64,000 bases of DNA, taken from NCBI RefSeq assembly GCF_000265425.1, contig NC_018014.1:3348001-3412000 (forward strand), in the 5' to 3' direction. The stretch's first letter is position 1. Each line of letters starts with the position of its first letter. The notes under the pieces were generated by a model. The model was not told the DNA's origin, searched no databases, and saw nothing but the letters and a program-made list of their open reading frames with translations. Below, piece after piece: positions 26,417-33,480 of the stretch. A program made the position numbers and the translations under genes. The DNA comes from Terriglobus roseus DSM 18391. GTDB taxonomy: Bacteria; Acidobacteriota; Terriglobia; Terriglobales; Acidobacteriaceae.

Positions 26417-27466
26417 CTACCGTGTCGATGCCGAGAGTGGATCGGCGCGGGCAGAGTCATCGAGCATCTGCAGGCTGGTCTCGTCCACGGCTTCGAAGTC
26501 GGAGGCCTTGATGTTGGTGAGTTTGTGCAGCTCGTCGTCGTTCCAGCGCTTGTCCGGGACACCACTGATGAACATGTCGCCACCGTTGTCGGCGAGAAGC
26601 ATGCCGTACTTTTTCAAGGCGGTGATGATGACCTTGTCGGCCGCGGGGTAGCCGGAGGCGTCGAAGTCTGCGCGGAGACGGAAGCGTTCGCCCATGGGCG
26701 GGAAGTTGGCGTCCCGATGCGGTGAGGCGAAGTGCCTGGCAGGCCAGACGTACGCTGCCTGGGTGCGTGTGGTGGTGAAGCGCAGCGCGTGCCGGATCTC
26801 TCCGGACGCTACCTCTTCATAGCGGACGAGGCCCGGAAGGATGGGAAGTCCTGCGGCGTCTGCCGAGGTCTTGTCGAGCGGGCGGAGCGAGTTACTTTCC
26901 AGATCCATGCGGATGCCCGAGGCCGCCTTCCACTTCCCATCCGACAGCTTCTTTGCGGAGAAGAGCTCGTAGAGCATGCACCGCTGTGCTTCGATCACGA
27001 TTACGTGGCGGTCTCCGTCGTCTTTCGGGTGTGCGCCGCCCTCGATGGGTGCGTCTGGCGGAATCGGGTAATTCCCGAGGTCACTGTCATCGTGATATTC
27101 AAAGTCGATGGGGATGCGGCGTGTCGTGGGAGGCACCACCGTGAAGGGAATGCCGTAAGAAGAATCGGTCCCGAAGTCGGGGTGCAGACGGCTGATGGGG
27201 CGCATGACTTCAAGATAGGCGGCTGAGCGGGGATCCTTTGGTAACGCGTCGATGGGCGTGTTCCAGACATTGGAGGCAGGAAATACCGGACAGCCGTCGA
27301 TGGTGGGGCCGGTGGCTTCCCTGCCGGATTGCTTCTGAGCCAGCACGATTGAGCCGTGGTCACCCATCTCAAACGGGGGAAGTTTGCGTTGCAGGAGGAA
27401 ATAGAGGGCCACTACGGCCGCGAGGCCGAGGACGAAAGTTTGGCTGGAACTCAGTTTCGATGGCAA
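26417..27466 (-). CDS. Membrane-anchored exported protein of an unrecognised family, paralog 2 of 3
   Basis: 349 residues from a TTG start with GAGG ten bases upstream. A single N-terminal hydrophobic helix (about residues 10-25, VLGLAAVVALYFLL) followed by a basic residue suggests an uncleaved anchor with the rest in the periplasm. Shared family motifs: CPVFPASNVWNTPIDALP, RLHPDFG, IEGG, CMLYELF, SADAAGLPILPGLVRYEE, EIRHALRF, VWPARHFAS, RFRLRADF, YGMLLADNGG, SGVPDKRWNDDELHKL and FEAVDE. The gene sits back to back with the PEP-CTERM gene and convergent with the polymerase, so a role in assembling or modifying the polymer is inferred. Confidence 0.75.
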   Translation of the reverse strand: MPSKLSSSQTFVLGLAAVVALYFLLQRKLPPFEMGDHGSIVLAQKQSGREATGPTIDGCPVFPASNVWNTPIDALPKDPRSAAYLEVMRPISRLHPDFGTDSSYGIPFTVVPPTTRRIPIDFEYHDDSDLGNYPIPPDAPIEGGAHPKDDGDRHVIVIEAQRCMLYELFSAKKLSDGKWKAASGIRMDLESNSLRPLDKTSADAAGLPILPGLVRYEEVASGEIRHALRFTTTRTQAAYVWPARHFASPHRDANFPPMGERFRLRADFDASGYPAADKVIITALKKYGMLLADNGGDMFISGVPDKRWNDDELHKLTNIKASDFEAVDETSLQMLDDSARADPLSASTR

Positions 27467-27505
27467 CGGTGCTGCACCTCAATGGCTTTACTGAAGGATA
27501 GAATG

Positions 27506-27532
27506 CAAATGCGATTTCGCACACCGCATTTG
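27506..27532. promoter_or_regulatory. Inverted repeat upstream of the PEP-CTERM promoter
   Basis: CAAATGCG (27506-27513) and CGCATTTG (27525-27532) are perfect eight-base arms with an 11-base spacer. It overlaps a TGCAA half-site at 27504 and lies about 20-45 bases before the sigma-54 promoter match at 27551. A binding site for the sigma-54 activator or for a separate repressor is plausible. Confidence 0.45.
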
Positions 27533-27550
27533 GGCATCTGGATGACTGAT

Positions 27551-27566
27551 TGGCCACTTGATTGCA
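27551..27566 (+). promoter_or_regulatory. Sigma-54 promoter of the PEP-CTERM gene
   Basis: TGGCCA-N5-TTGCA with exact GG-N10-GC spacing. The predicted start is near 27577, giving a 20-base leader that contains AAGAGG six bases before ATG 27597. The geometry of promoter, leader and start codon is self-consistent. Confidence 0.7.
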
Positions 27567-27596
27567 AACATAACCGTAGTATAAGAAGAGGTCTAC

Positions 27597-28367
27597 ATGC
27601 GTAATCCCGCCTTGATCACCGCAGTACTATTCATCGCCGTCGGCGGTTGTGCGGAGAGCATCTCCAATTCGCCGGAGTGCGAGCGGTGGATTGCCGATTA
27701 CAGCCATAAGCTGGCCGAGTCGCAGCCGGTTCAGGAGATCACCCGGCAGAAGCGGACGATTAAGCAGTATGTCCACCGCACGATTGGTACAGTAAGTCCA
27801 AAGCCAAAGATGGTGCGGACGGTATCCCCGATCGATCCGCTGCGCCCGGGACTGACGCCGAAGCAGATGATGCGCCGTTTCCAGGTGCTGTGTGGCGATC
27901 TGCCGCCGGTTGCCACGGCCATGTTGCTTCCGCCCGTGACGCCTCCCGCACCGGCCACGCCTGCGATGATCCCCGGCACGTTTGTACCGAGTACCCCTGC
28001 TTCCACTCCCCCCCTGACACCAGCGACACCAGGTAGCCCGATTATTCCTGGTGGGACCGGCCCCGGTTCGCCGACCAACCCAGGTGGCGGCATACCGCCG
28101 ACTCCCTCTACGCCTACTACTCCGACGACTCCTACCACTCCGACGACACCCACTACACCCACTACGCCGACGACACCCACGACGCCGACGACCCCGACGA
28201 CGCCAACCACTCCTACGGAGCCCACTCCGCCTGAGTTGCCCCCGACGACTCCGCCGGAGGGTCCGCCCGCACCGCCGGTGCCCGAGCCTGCGACGTTGAC
28301 GCTGATGCTGTCTGGTTCATTGGTCGCAATCGGTTACGCCGTCCGCCGTAGAGCCCTAACCGCGTAA
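27597..28367 (+). CDS. PEP-CTERM exosortase substrate with Thr-Pro-Thr repeat stalk
   Basis: 256 residues. The N terminus (LITAVLFIAVGGC) is a signal segment that also resembles a lipobox. A short folded-looking region (residues 25-110) has cysteines and basic residues. Residues 110-225 are almost entirely Pro, Thr, Gly and Ser, including a run of PTT triplets (169-207). The C terminus is a textbook PEP-CTERM sorting signal: VPEPATLTLML, a hydrophobic helix, then three arginines. Exosortase would cut at the PEP motif and release or attach the protein at the cell surface, where the Thr-rich stalk may be glycosylated. The exosortase gene is in this window at 33477. Confidence 0.92.
   Translation: MRNPALITAVLFIAVGGCAESISNSPECERWIADYSHKLAESQPVQEITRQKRTIKQYVHRTIGTVSPKPKMVRTVSPIDPLRPGLTPKQMMRRFQVLCGDLPPVATAMLLPPVTPPAPATPAMIPGTFVPSTPASTPPLTPATPGSPIIPGGTGPGSPTNPGGGIPPTPSTPTTPTTPTTPTTPTTPTTPTTPTTPTTPTTPTTPTEPTPPELPPTTPPEGPPAPPVPEPATLTLMLSGSLVAIGYAVRRRALTA
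28101..28217 (+). repeat. Nine-base degenerate repeat encoding (Thr-Pro-Thr)n
   Basis: Thirty-nine codons of TPT-type repeat (residues 169-207 of the PEP-CTERM protein). Third positions vary between copies (ACT, ACG, ACC, ACA; CCG, CCC, CCT, CCA), so the peptide pattern is maintained while the DNA has diverged. It forms an extended stalk. Confidence 0.85.
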
Positions 28368-28383
28368 AAAGTTTGCCATAGGT

Positions 28384-28431
28384 GGTAATGTTTTGCCCTA
28401 TACGGAGGGCGAACATTGCCGCCTTCTTTTT
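28384..28431 (+). terminator. Terminator after the PEP-CTERM gene
   Basis: GGTAATGTTTTGCCC (28384-28398) pairs with GGGCGAACATTGCC (28407-28420) with one bulge and GU pairs, followed by CTTCTTTTT. The stem and T run fit rho-independent termination shortly after the stop at 28367. Confidence 0.7.
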
Positions 28432-28439
28432 GGCCTACC

Positions 28440-28455
28440 GATCCGAGCTCGGATC
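28440..28455. other. Perfect 16-base palindrome GATCCGAGCTCGGATC
   Basis: Perfectly self-complementary. It lies in the gap between the PEP-CTERM gene and the mini-protein gene, about 115 bases before the sigma-54 promoter at 28570. It may be a protein-binding site; nothing else in the window matches it. Confidence 0.4.
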
Positions 28456-28518
28456 CGGGTGAAATTTTCCCAAATCGGGTCATTTCTTCCATGCCTAACA
28501 TAGCCCGCGTGCAGAATA

Positions 28519-28532
28519 TGCAGAGATTTGCA
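28519..28532. promoter_or_regulatory. Candidate activator site upstream of the mini-protein promoter
   Basis: TGCAGAGATTTGCA fits TGCAA-N4-TTGCA with one mismatch. It begins 52 bases before the GG of the downstream sigma-54 promoter. The same motif occurs perfectly at 34424 and 49573. Confidence 0.35.
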
Positions 28533-28569
28533 CTGTGCGCAGCTAAATCGCTTGGATTTTTTCGAGCTT

Positions 28570-28585
28570 TGGTCACGCAAGTGCA
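28570..28585 (+). promoter_or_regulatory. Sigma-54 promoter of the mini-protein gene
   Basis: TGGTCA-N5-GTGCA with exact GG-N10-GC spacing. Both elements deviate by one base from consensus. The predicted first transcribed base (about 28596) coincides with the base of a perfect ten-base-pair hairpin, which independently supports the assignment. Confidence 0.6.
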
Positions 28586-28594
28586 ATGACATAG

Positions 28595-28617
28595 ACGAAC
28601 GCGAGTGTCGCGTTCGT
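28595..28617 (+). other. Perfect 5'-end stem-loop of the mini-protein transcript
   Basis: ACGAACGCGA-GTG-TCGCGTTCGT: ten uninterrupted base pairs with a three-base loop, placed between the predicted transcription start and the GGAG ribosome site (28618-28621). Such a 5' terminal stem-loop would protect the mRNA from decay. Confidence 0.6.
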
Positions 28618-28627
28618 GGAGACCACA

Positions 28628-28870
28628 ATGTTGAATAAATGGACGATGGCCGTAACGCTCGCAACTTGCTCGATCGCACCTGCTGTCGCACAGCAGCATG
28701 TCCGTTCGGCTGTTACGGCACCGGCAGTCGCAGTACGTTCTGCCAATCCAATGACGAGTGAGACCAGTGCAGTCTTCTCTCGCAATCCTGAGTTTGGCAT
28801 GCTGCTTTGCCTTGGCGCTGTCTTTGTTGGATCTGCAGCTCTCTTCTCGGCGCGTCGCTCCGAGCTGTAA
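28628..28870 (+). CDS. 80-residue exported protein with a PEP-CTERM-like tail
   Basis: Start at ATG 28628, with GGAG six to seven bases upstream. Residues 1-21 are a signal peptide (SIAPAVAQ). The mature part is only about 58 residues: a Val/Ala/Thr-rich linker, then NPEFGMLLCLGAVFVGSAALFSARR, which is broken here as NPEF, helix (residues 57-74) and Arg-Arg at 76-77. The order 'short PE-containing motif, helix, arginines' copies a PEP-CTERM signal, though the motif is NPEF rather than PEP. It is next to the true PEP-CTERM gene and has its own sigma-54 promoter match. A miniature exosortase substrate is the best guess; a plain small membrane protein is the alternative. Confidence 0.65.
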   Translation: MLNKWTMAVTLATCSIAPAVAQQHVRSAVTAPAVAVRSANPMTSETSAVFSRNPEFGMLLCLGAVFVGSAALFSARRSEL

Positions 28871-28901
28871 CCAAATCCGGCTGACGCCGGCGTCCCCTCC
28901 C

Positions 28902-30446
28902 TTAGGGCAGTTCTTCCACAATGGTGACGCGGCGCAGCAGCCAGGAATAGGTCATTTGGACCGGAGCGGCAAGGACGGTAGGACTCGCGTCCACCAGAAC
29001 CTTGAGCCGCTCAAGATCTTCCCTCTCTAACCAGCGAAATAGCCAGGCGCAGCCCAATAGGAGCACGCCTGCTACTCCTGTTCCCGCAAGTAATCCGGGC
29101 AGCGGCGGCAACACGCGTGCGACCGCGTAGGCGCAGATTGCAGCAAAAGTGCTGCCGATCGTTACCTTACCCAAAAACAGCCAAGGCATGCGGATGCGGT
29201 AGCGCGAGATGGCCAGCGCCCAAAGTGCCGTGACTGCAATGAGTTGCGCAACGCCGCTACCGATGGTGGCTCCGACGGCGCCGTGTTGCGGGATGAGCCA
29301 CCATGCGACGGCCACATCGACCACGGATGCGAAGAGTGTGGCCCAAATGAAGTATTTCTGCCGTTCGACTGCCTCAAAGAGCGTTTGTACAGGTGTCAGG
29401 AATGCCTTGGGCAGGCAGGTAAGCGGCGCCATGGTGGCGACGAGGATCGCGCCGCGGTACTGATCGCCATACATGGCAACAAGTAACGACCCGGCCAGCG
29501 CGGTGGTAACGATGTGGAGCGGCAGGGACGTGAGTCCGAGGTAACGAGCGGACGACGCGGTCATGGCCGGGATGCGGCTGCGGTCCCGGCCGTATTGTGC
29601 GAAGACCGTGGCGCCGGTGGCGGAGGCGAAGACGGTCGGGAAGATCAGGAGCTTCTCGGCGAGGCTAAAGGCTACGGAGTAGAAGGCGATCTGCCGTACG
29701 TCCGGCGACATGTGCTTGAGAAGAAAGATCTCAGACCGATCCCAGACGATGAGCGTGAGCATCATGCCGGTGATGCTTTGCCATGCGAAGTGGAACATGC
29801 GCGGGCGGAGATCAGGCGGGAGCGAGACGTTGTCTGAGGGCCAGCTTCGCACTTTGCGGACGGTCGGGAAGAAGCGGACGGCGAAGTCGACGATGCGCAT
29901 GCCAAGCATGGCCGAGGCGATGCCGACGACGCCCCAGTGGAGGACGACGGCCAGAACGGTAAGGACGAAGAAGGTCGCGGTGCTGGCGACGGAGGCGGGG
30001 AGGTTCGCGGAGAGATCTTCCGAGGCGACGTTGGCCTGCGCGGAGATGAAGTTGACCATGGACGGCCAGACGCCGATGACGAGCAGGAGCGCGGCGAGGC
30101 GAAACTCAGTGGGCGAGTTCCAGAGCACCCAGACGATGGAGGCCGCAGTCATGACGGTGGCCATGCCGATCTGGATGTAGAGCGTGCGGAAGTAGATGAA
30201 GCGGGCGGTGGACTGCTGGCCCGATCCCAGGTATTCCGCCATGTATTTGCGAGTCGTGGCCGGGATGCCGATGCTGCCAAAGCTGCTGGCGATGTTGGCC
30301 ATCCACATCACGTAAATGATGTAGCCCATGCGGGATGGGCCGAGCGCCCGCGCAACGAGGACCGAGGTGATCAGCGACGCCAGGAAACTGATGAGGTTTT
30401 CGAGACCGTACCAGAGCGTGTTGCGAAGAATGGTTTTGCTGTTCAC
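28902..30446 (-). CDS. Wzx-like polysaccharide flippase (MATE/MVF superfamily)
   Basis: 514 residues from a GTG start, with about 12-14 hydrophobic helices throughout. Typical features of lipopolysaccharide/exopolysaccharide flippases are the N-terminal TLWYGLENLISFLASLITSV followed by LGPSRMGYIIYVMW, and the central WDRSEIFLLKHM segment. It would move undecaprenyl-linked repeat units across the inner membrane for the Wzy-like polymerase at 24961. It is the last gene of the leftward exosortase unit, 42 bases after the TPR lipoprotein gene. Confidence 0.85.
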   Translation of the reverse strand: MNSKTILRNTLWYGLENLISFLASLITSVLVARALGPSRMGYIIYVMWMANIASSFGSIGIPATTRKYMAEYLGSGQQSTARFIYFRTLYIQIGMATVMTAASIVWVLWNSPTEFRLAALLLVIGVWPSMVNFISAQANVASEDLSANLPASVASTATFFVLTVLAVVLHWGVVGIASAMLGMRIVDFAVRFFPTVRKVRSWPSDNVSLPPDLRPRMFHFAWQSITGMMLTLIVWDRSEIFLLKHMSPDVRQIAFYSVAFSLAEKLLIFPTVFASATGATVFAQYGRDRSRIPAMTASSARYLGLTSLPLHIVTTALAGSLLVAMYGDQYRGAILVATMAPLTCLPKAFLTPVQTLFEAVERQKYFIWATLFASVVDVAVAWWLIPQHGAVGATIGSGVAQLIAVTALWALAISRYRIRMPWLFLGKVTIGSTFAAICAYAVARVLPPLPGLLAGTGVAGVLLLGCAWLFRWLEREDLERLKVLVDASPTVLAAPVQMTYSWLLRRVTIVEELP

Positions 30447-30488
30447 CGCGCCTGCGTCACTTGCTGAAAGAAACCCATGGAGTCCATG

Positions 30489-32783
30489 TTAGATGCCTTT
30501 ACCGGAGAGTTTTGCCAGGGATTGCTGCGCCTGGAGGGAGAGTGGAGTGCCGGGCGCGAGGGTGGCCACGCGGTTGAGGTGGACGGCGGCTTCGGCCTGT
30601 CGGCCGAGCGAGGCCAGGACGACACCGAGGTGGTACTGAACGGAGGCGTCCGAGTCGTCGAGCGCTGCGGCCTCCTGGAGGGGTTGAAGGCCGGAGGCGG
30701 GCAGGCCTTTGCGGTAGTAGATCCAGCCAAGAGCGTCTGCGGCGGCGACGGATGCCGGCCGGGCACGGTAGGCGGCCTGAGCGGTGGAGAGGGCGACGTC
30801 GAGATTGCCGCCGGCCTCCGCGGTCAGGGCCGCGATGCTGGCGGAGACTTCGGGCTGGTCGGCCTTGAGATTCAGTGACTTGCGATAGAAGTCGAGCGCT
30901 GCCTTGTTGTCTCCAGAGGACTCGTACAACATGCCGAGGGCGGCGGGTGCCTGGGGATCGGTGGGGTGTGCTGCGGCCCAGCGGTTCCAGAGATCGACCG
31001 CGGGCGCCAGTTGGCCAGTGCCGAGGATTACGCTTGTGAAGGTCTGGGCGGCGCTGCGGTTGTCGGGGTCGAGTTCGGTGGCGCGCTTTGCACTCGCTAG
31101 GGCTGAGGATGTGTCCGCGGCGGCGAGCTGCGCCTGTGCGAGCTGGTCGTAGAGTTCGGCGGAGGCGGGCGCGCGCTGGAGCTGCTGCCGAACACGCTGG
31201 ACGGCGGCGGCGGGCTGATGGGCGCGGACGTCGAGGGTTGTGAGTTCGGCGATGGCGGCGGGATCGGGCGAGAGCTGGAGCGCGTGTTCGAAGGCTTCCC
31301 TCGCCTTTGCTGCATTTCCCTGGGCAGCCTGCGCGCGGCCGAGTTGGACCAGCGCGAAGCCGTTGGCTGGCTTGAGCTTGAGGGCCATTTCGAGGTCGGC
31401 GATGGCGGCTGCGCTGGCATTGGACTGGAGGTTTGCGACGCCTCGCCAGAGATAGCCGTCGGCGAGATTGGGGTGGGCGAGGAGCATCTGCCGCGCGGAC
31501 TCTTTCATGTCGGCGGCGTCGCCGCGGCGGTAGGCGAGGTCGGCCAGGCCGGACTGGGCTTCGAGGTTGGAGCGGTCGCTGCGCAGGACTTTGCGGTAGG
31601 TGTCTGCGGCCTTCTGCTGGTCGCCGAGGCGGTCCTGCGCCCTTGCGAGGAGAATGCCGAGGTCGACGCTGTCAGGCTCGTTCTTGCTGGCGGTTTGCAG
31701 CAGTTGCAGGGCGGCTTCGTTCTTGCCGTCGTGCATGAGGAGGTAGGCGTTGAGGAGGATTACGCCGGGGTCGGTCTCGTGCTGCTGGACGAGGTCCTCG
31801 ATCATGGGGCGGGCGCGGTCGAGGCTGCCGGCGTCGATGAGGACTCGGATATAAGTGAGCTTCAGGGAGAGGCTGCCCGGGTGACGCTGGACGAGCGCGG
31901 CGTAGGTCTGCTGCGCCTGGGCCGTGTTGCCGGTTTCTTTGTAGAAGCGCTCGAGAAGGGGCGCGGCGGCTGGGTCGTTTGAGAGGTCGTCGGTTGCCTT
32001 TTGCAGGGTGGCTTCGGCCTTGGCGCGGTCGCCGGCATGGATGTAGAGGGCGGCGAGGTCAGCGCGGGCTGGGACGCTCTGCGGGACGAGGAGGATGGCT
32101 TCCTGCATCTGCTGCTCTGCGCCCTTGATGTCGCCTCGGCGTTCGAGGATACTTGCGAGACTGAAGCGGGCGCTTACGTCTTTTGAATTGAGCAGGATGG
32201 CCTGTTGAAGTTCACGCATTGCTTCGGGCTGTTTTGAGGGGTCGGCTGCGAGGAGCTGGCCGAGGGCAGTGTGGAAGTCTGCACGGTTTGGTGCGAGGGC
32301 TAGTGCTGCCTGGATTGCCTGCATGGCGGCGGACCGGTTGCCGGAGGCTGCGGAAGAGGCGGAGAGAAGGGCTTGGGCGTCTGCGTTGGTTGGCTGCTTG
32401 TAGACGACCCAGCGAGCCTGCGCGGCTGCGGCTTCGGTCTGGCCGGTCTGCAGGAGGAGCCTTCCGACGTCGACGCGGGCGTTCATGTTGGCGGGCGCGA
32501 GTTGAAGGACCTGGCCGAGTTCGTAGATGGCGAGCTGGATGGAGCCGCTCTCCTGGTAGGCCTTGCTGAGTTCGTAGTGGCCGTCAACGGAAGAGGCGTT
32601 GAGGCGGATCGCGTTCGAGAACTGGATGGCGGCTTCGCGCGGTTTGCCTTCGCGCTCGTACTGGCGACCGCTCTCCATGTAGGCGAGTTCACGGCTCTTT
32701 GCGCTACGGCAGCCGCCCAGGAGCGACAGCGATAACAGCAGAGCTGCGGCGGCGCTTCTTCGGCTTGTACGTGCGATCGGCAG
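30489..32783 (-). CDS. TPR-repeat lipoprotein of the exosortase system (PrsT-like), probable CTG start
   Basis: The first ATG in frame (32678) would miss the export signal. The frame stays open upstream, and residues encoded at 32679-32783 read RRSAAAALLLSLSLLGGC then RSAKSRE: a clear lipoprotein signal with LGGC lipobox. No ATG, GTG or TTG is available there; CTG at 32783 has GAGG seven bases upstream, giving 764 residues. The rest is about 20 tetratricopeptide repeats (for example REAAIQFSNAIRLNASSVDG). PrsT proteins of this design accompany exosortase loci and probably scaffold envelope assembly. EpsI and exosortase genes lie directly upstream. Confidence 0.8.
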   Translation of the reverse strand: MPIARTSRRSAAAALLLSLSLLGGCRSAKSRELAYMESGRQYEREGKPREAAIQFSNAIRLNASSVDGHYELSKAYQESGSIQLAIYELGQVLQLAPANMNARVDVGRLLLQTGQTEAAAAQARWVVYKQPTNADAQALLSASSAASGNRSAAMQAIQAALALAPNRADFHTALGQLLAADPSKQPEAMRELQQAILLNSKDVSARFSLASILERRGDIKGAEQQMQEAILLVPQSVPARADLAALYIHAGDRAKAEATLQKATDDLSNDPAAAPLLERFYKETGNTAQAQQTYAALVQRHPGSLSLKLTYIRVLIDAGSLDRARPMIEDLVQQHETDPGVILLNAYLLMHDGKNEAALQLLQTASKNEPDSVDLGILLARAQDRLGDQQKAADTYRKVLRSDRSNLEAQSGLADLAYRRGDAADMKESARQMLLAHPNLADGYLWRGVANLQSNASAAAIADLEMALKLKPANGFALVQLGRAQAAQGNAAKAREAFEHALQLSPDPAAIAELTTLDVRAHQPAAAVQRVRQQLQRAPASAELYDQLAQAQLAAADTSSALASAKRATELDPDNRSAAQTFTSVILGTGQLAPAVDLWNRWAAAHPTDPQAPAALGMLYESSGDNKAALDFYRKSLNLKADQPEVSASIAALTAEAGGNLDVALSTAQAAYRARPASVAAADALGWIYYRKGLPASGLQPLQEAAALDDSDASVQYHLGVVLASLGRQAEAAVHLNRVATLAPGTPLSLQAQQSLAKLSGKGI

Positions 32784-32829
32784 GAGGTGACCTCGTTATG
32801 GGGATGCGCTCGCGGCGCGAGCGAGTTTC

Positions 32830-33480
32830 TCAGTCTGGTAGATAGGTTGAAAGTAACGGGTTAAGGCTCGCGGTGAAGCTTACAGCACGGGCTCGAGCGG
32901 CGGACTGCGGTTCGCCGGGGGCGATGGGTGTCATGATGCGCAGGAGTGCACCGTCTGTCCGGCGGTCGCGGATGGATTGGAGCAGGAGGTAGCCCTTGGC
33001 GGCGTAGTCGCTTGCGATGTCGCGGCCCTGGCTGCGGTACCAGTAGAGGACTTCGTACCTTGCGGTGCCGTTGGTGACGACGTACTCGGCGACGTGGTGG
33101 GGCTTGCCGGTGGTATCGGTGAGATCGAGTTGGCCACCGGCTTCAAAGGTCCAGCCGGCGCCGGGGAGGCAGTTTTGTGGCGAGTGAATGCTCTGGCCGC
33201 TGCGTTGGGTGGGAAAGTAAGCGATGAGAAGGTCGATGGGCGGGGCCGCCGTTGCGGCTTCGCGGTAGTTGCGGTTGAGGAAGCTGCCGTCGCCGAGGAC
33301 CTGCAGGACGTCTGGCGCCATGGGCAGATCGGTTCCCTGCCATTTGCCGATTGTTGTTGAGAGATCCTGCAGCGGCGTGGCGGGGATCACCAGATCGCCC
33401 TCGCCCCGGATGCGGAGTGTGAGGGCGGTGGCTGCGAGGAGCAGGACGAGGGTGGTTGCCTTCCAGTTCACGCGGCTCAT
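32830..33480 (-). CDS. epsI: EpsI-domain protein of the exosortase locus
   Basis: 216 residues with an N-terminal hydrophobic anchor (about residues 8-20). The EpsI family signature is visible: W-x-G-x-D near residue 50 (IGKWQGTDLPM), DLLIAYFPTQRSGQSIHSP and NCLPGAGWTFE, and a C-terminal LYWYRSQGRDIASDY. In many genomes this domain is fused to, or follows, exosortase and is needed for exopolysaccharide production; its molecular function is not settled. The ATG overlaps the exosortase stop (ATGA), so the two are translationally coupled. Confidence 0.9.
   Translation of the reverse strand: MSRVNWKATTLVLLLAATALTLRIRGEGDLVIPATPLQDLSTTIGKWQGTDLPMAPDVLQVLGDGSFLNRNYREAATAAPPIDLLIAYFPTQRSGQSIHSPQNCLPGAGWTFEAGGQLDLTDTTGKPHHVAEYVVTNGTARYEVLYWYRSQGRDIASDYAAKGYLLLQSIRDRRTDGALLRIMTPIAPGEPQSAARARAVSFTASLNPLLSTYLPD

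Noticed and set aside
28101-28217. Possible CRISPR-like or tandem DNA repeat
   Set aside because: The period is nine bases, there are no spacers, and it is fully explained as Thr-Pro-Thr coding repeats.
27731-28225. Long minus-strand frame encoding Gly-Val repeats opposite the PEP-CTERM gene
   Set aside because: It is the antisense shadow of the Thr-Pro-Thr repeat, with no ribosome site or domain.
31218-31982. Long plus-strand frames opposite the TPR lipoprotein gene
   Set aside because: They are codon-bias shadows of the high-GC minus-strand coding sequence.
32784-32794. GAGGTGACCTC palindrome before the TPR lipoprotein
   Set aside because: The stem is five bases with a one-base loop, and the sequence is explained by the ribosome site GAGG of the minus-strand gene.
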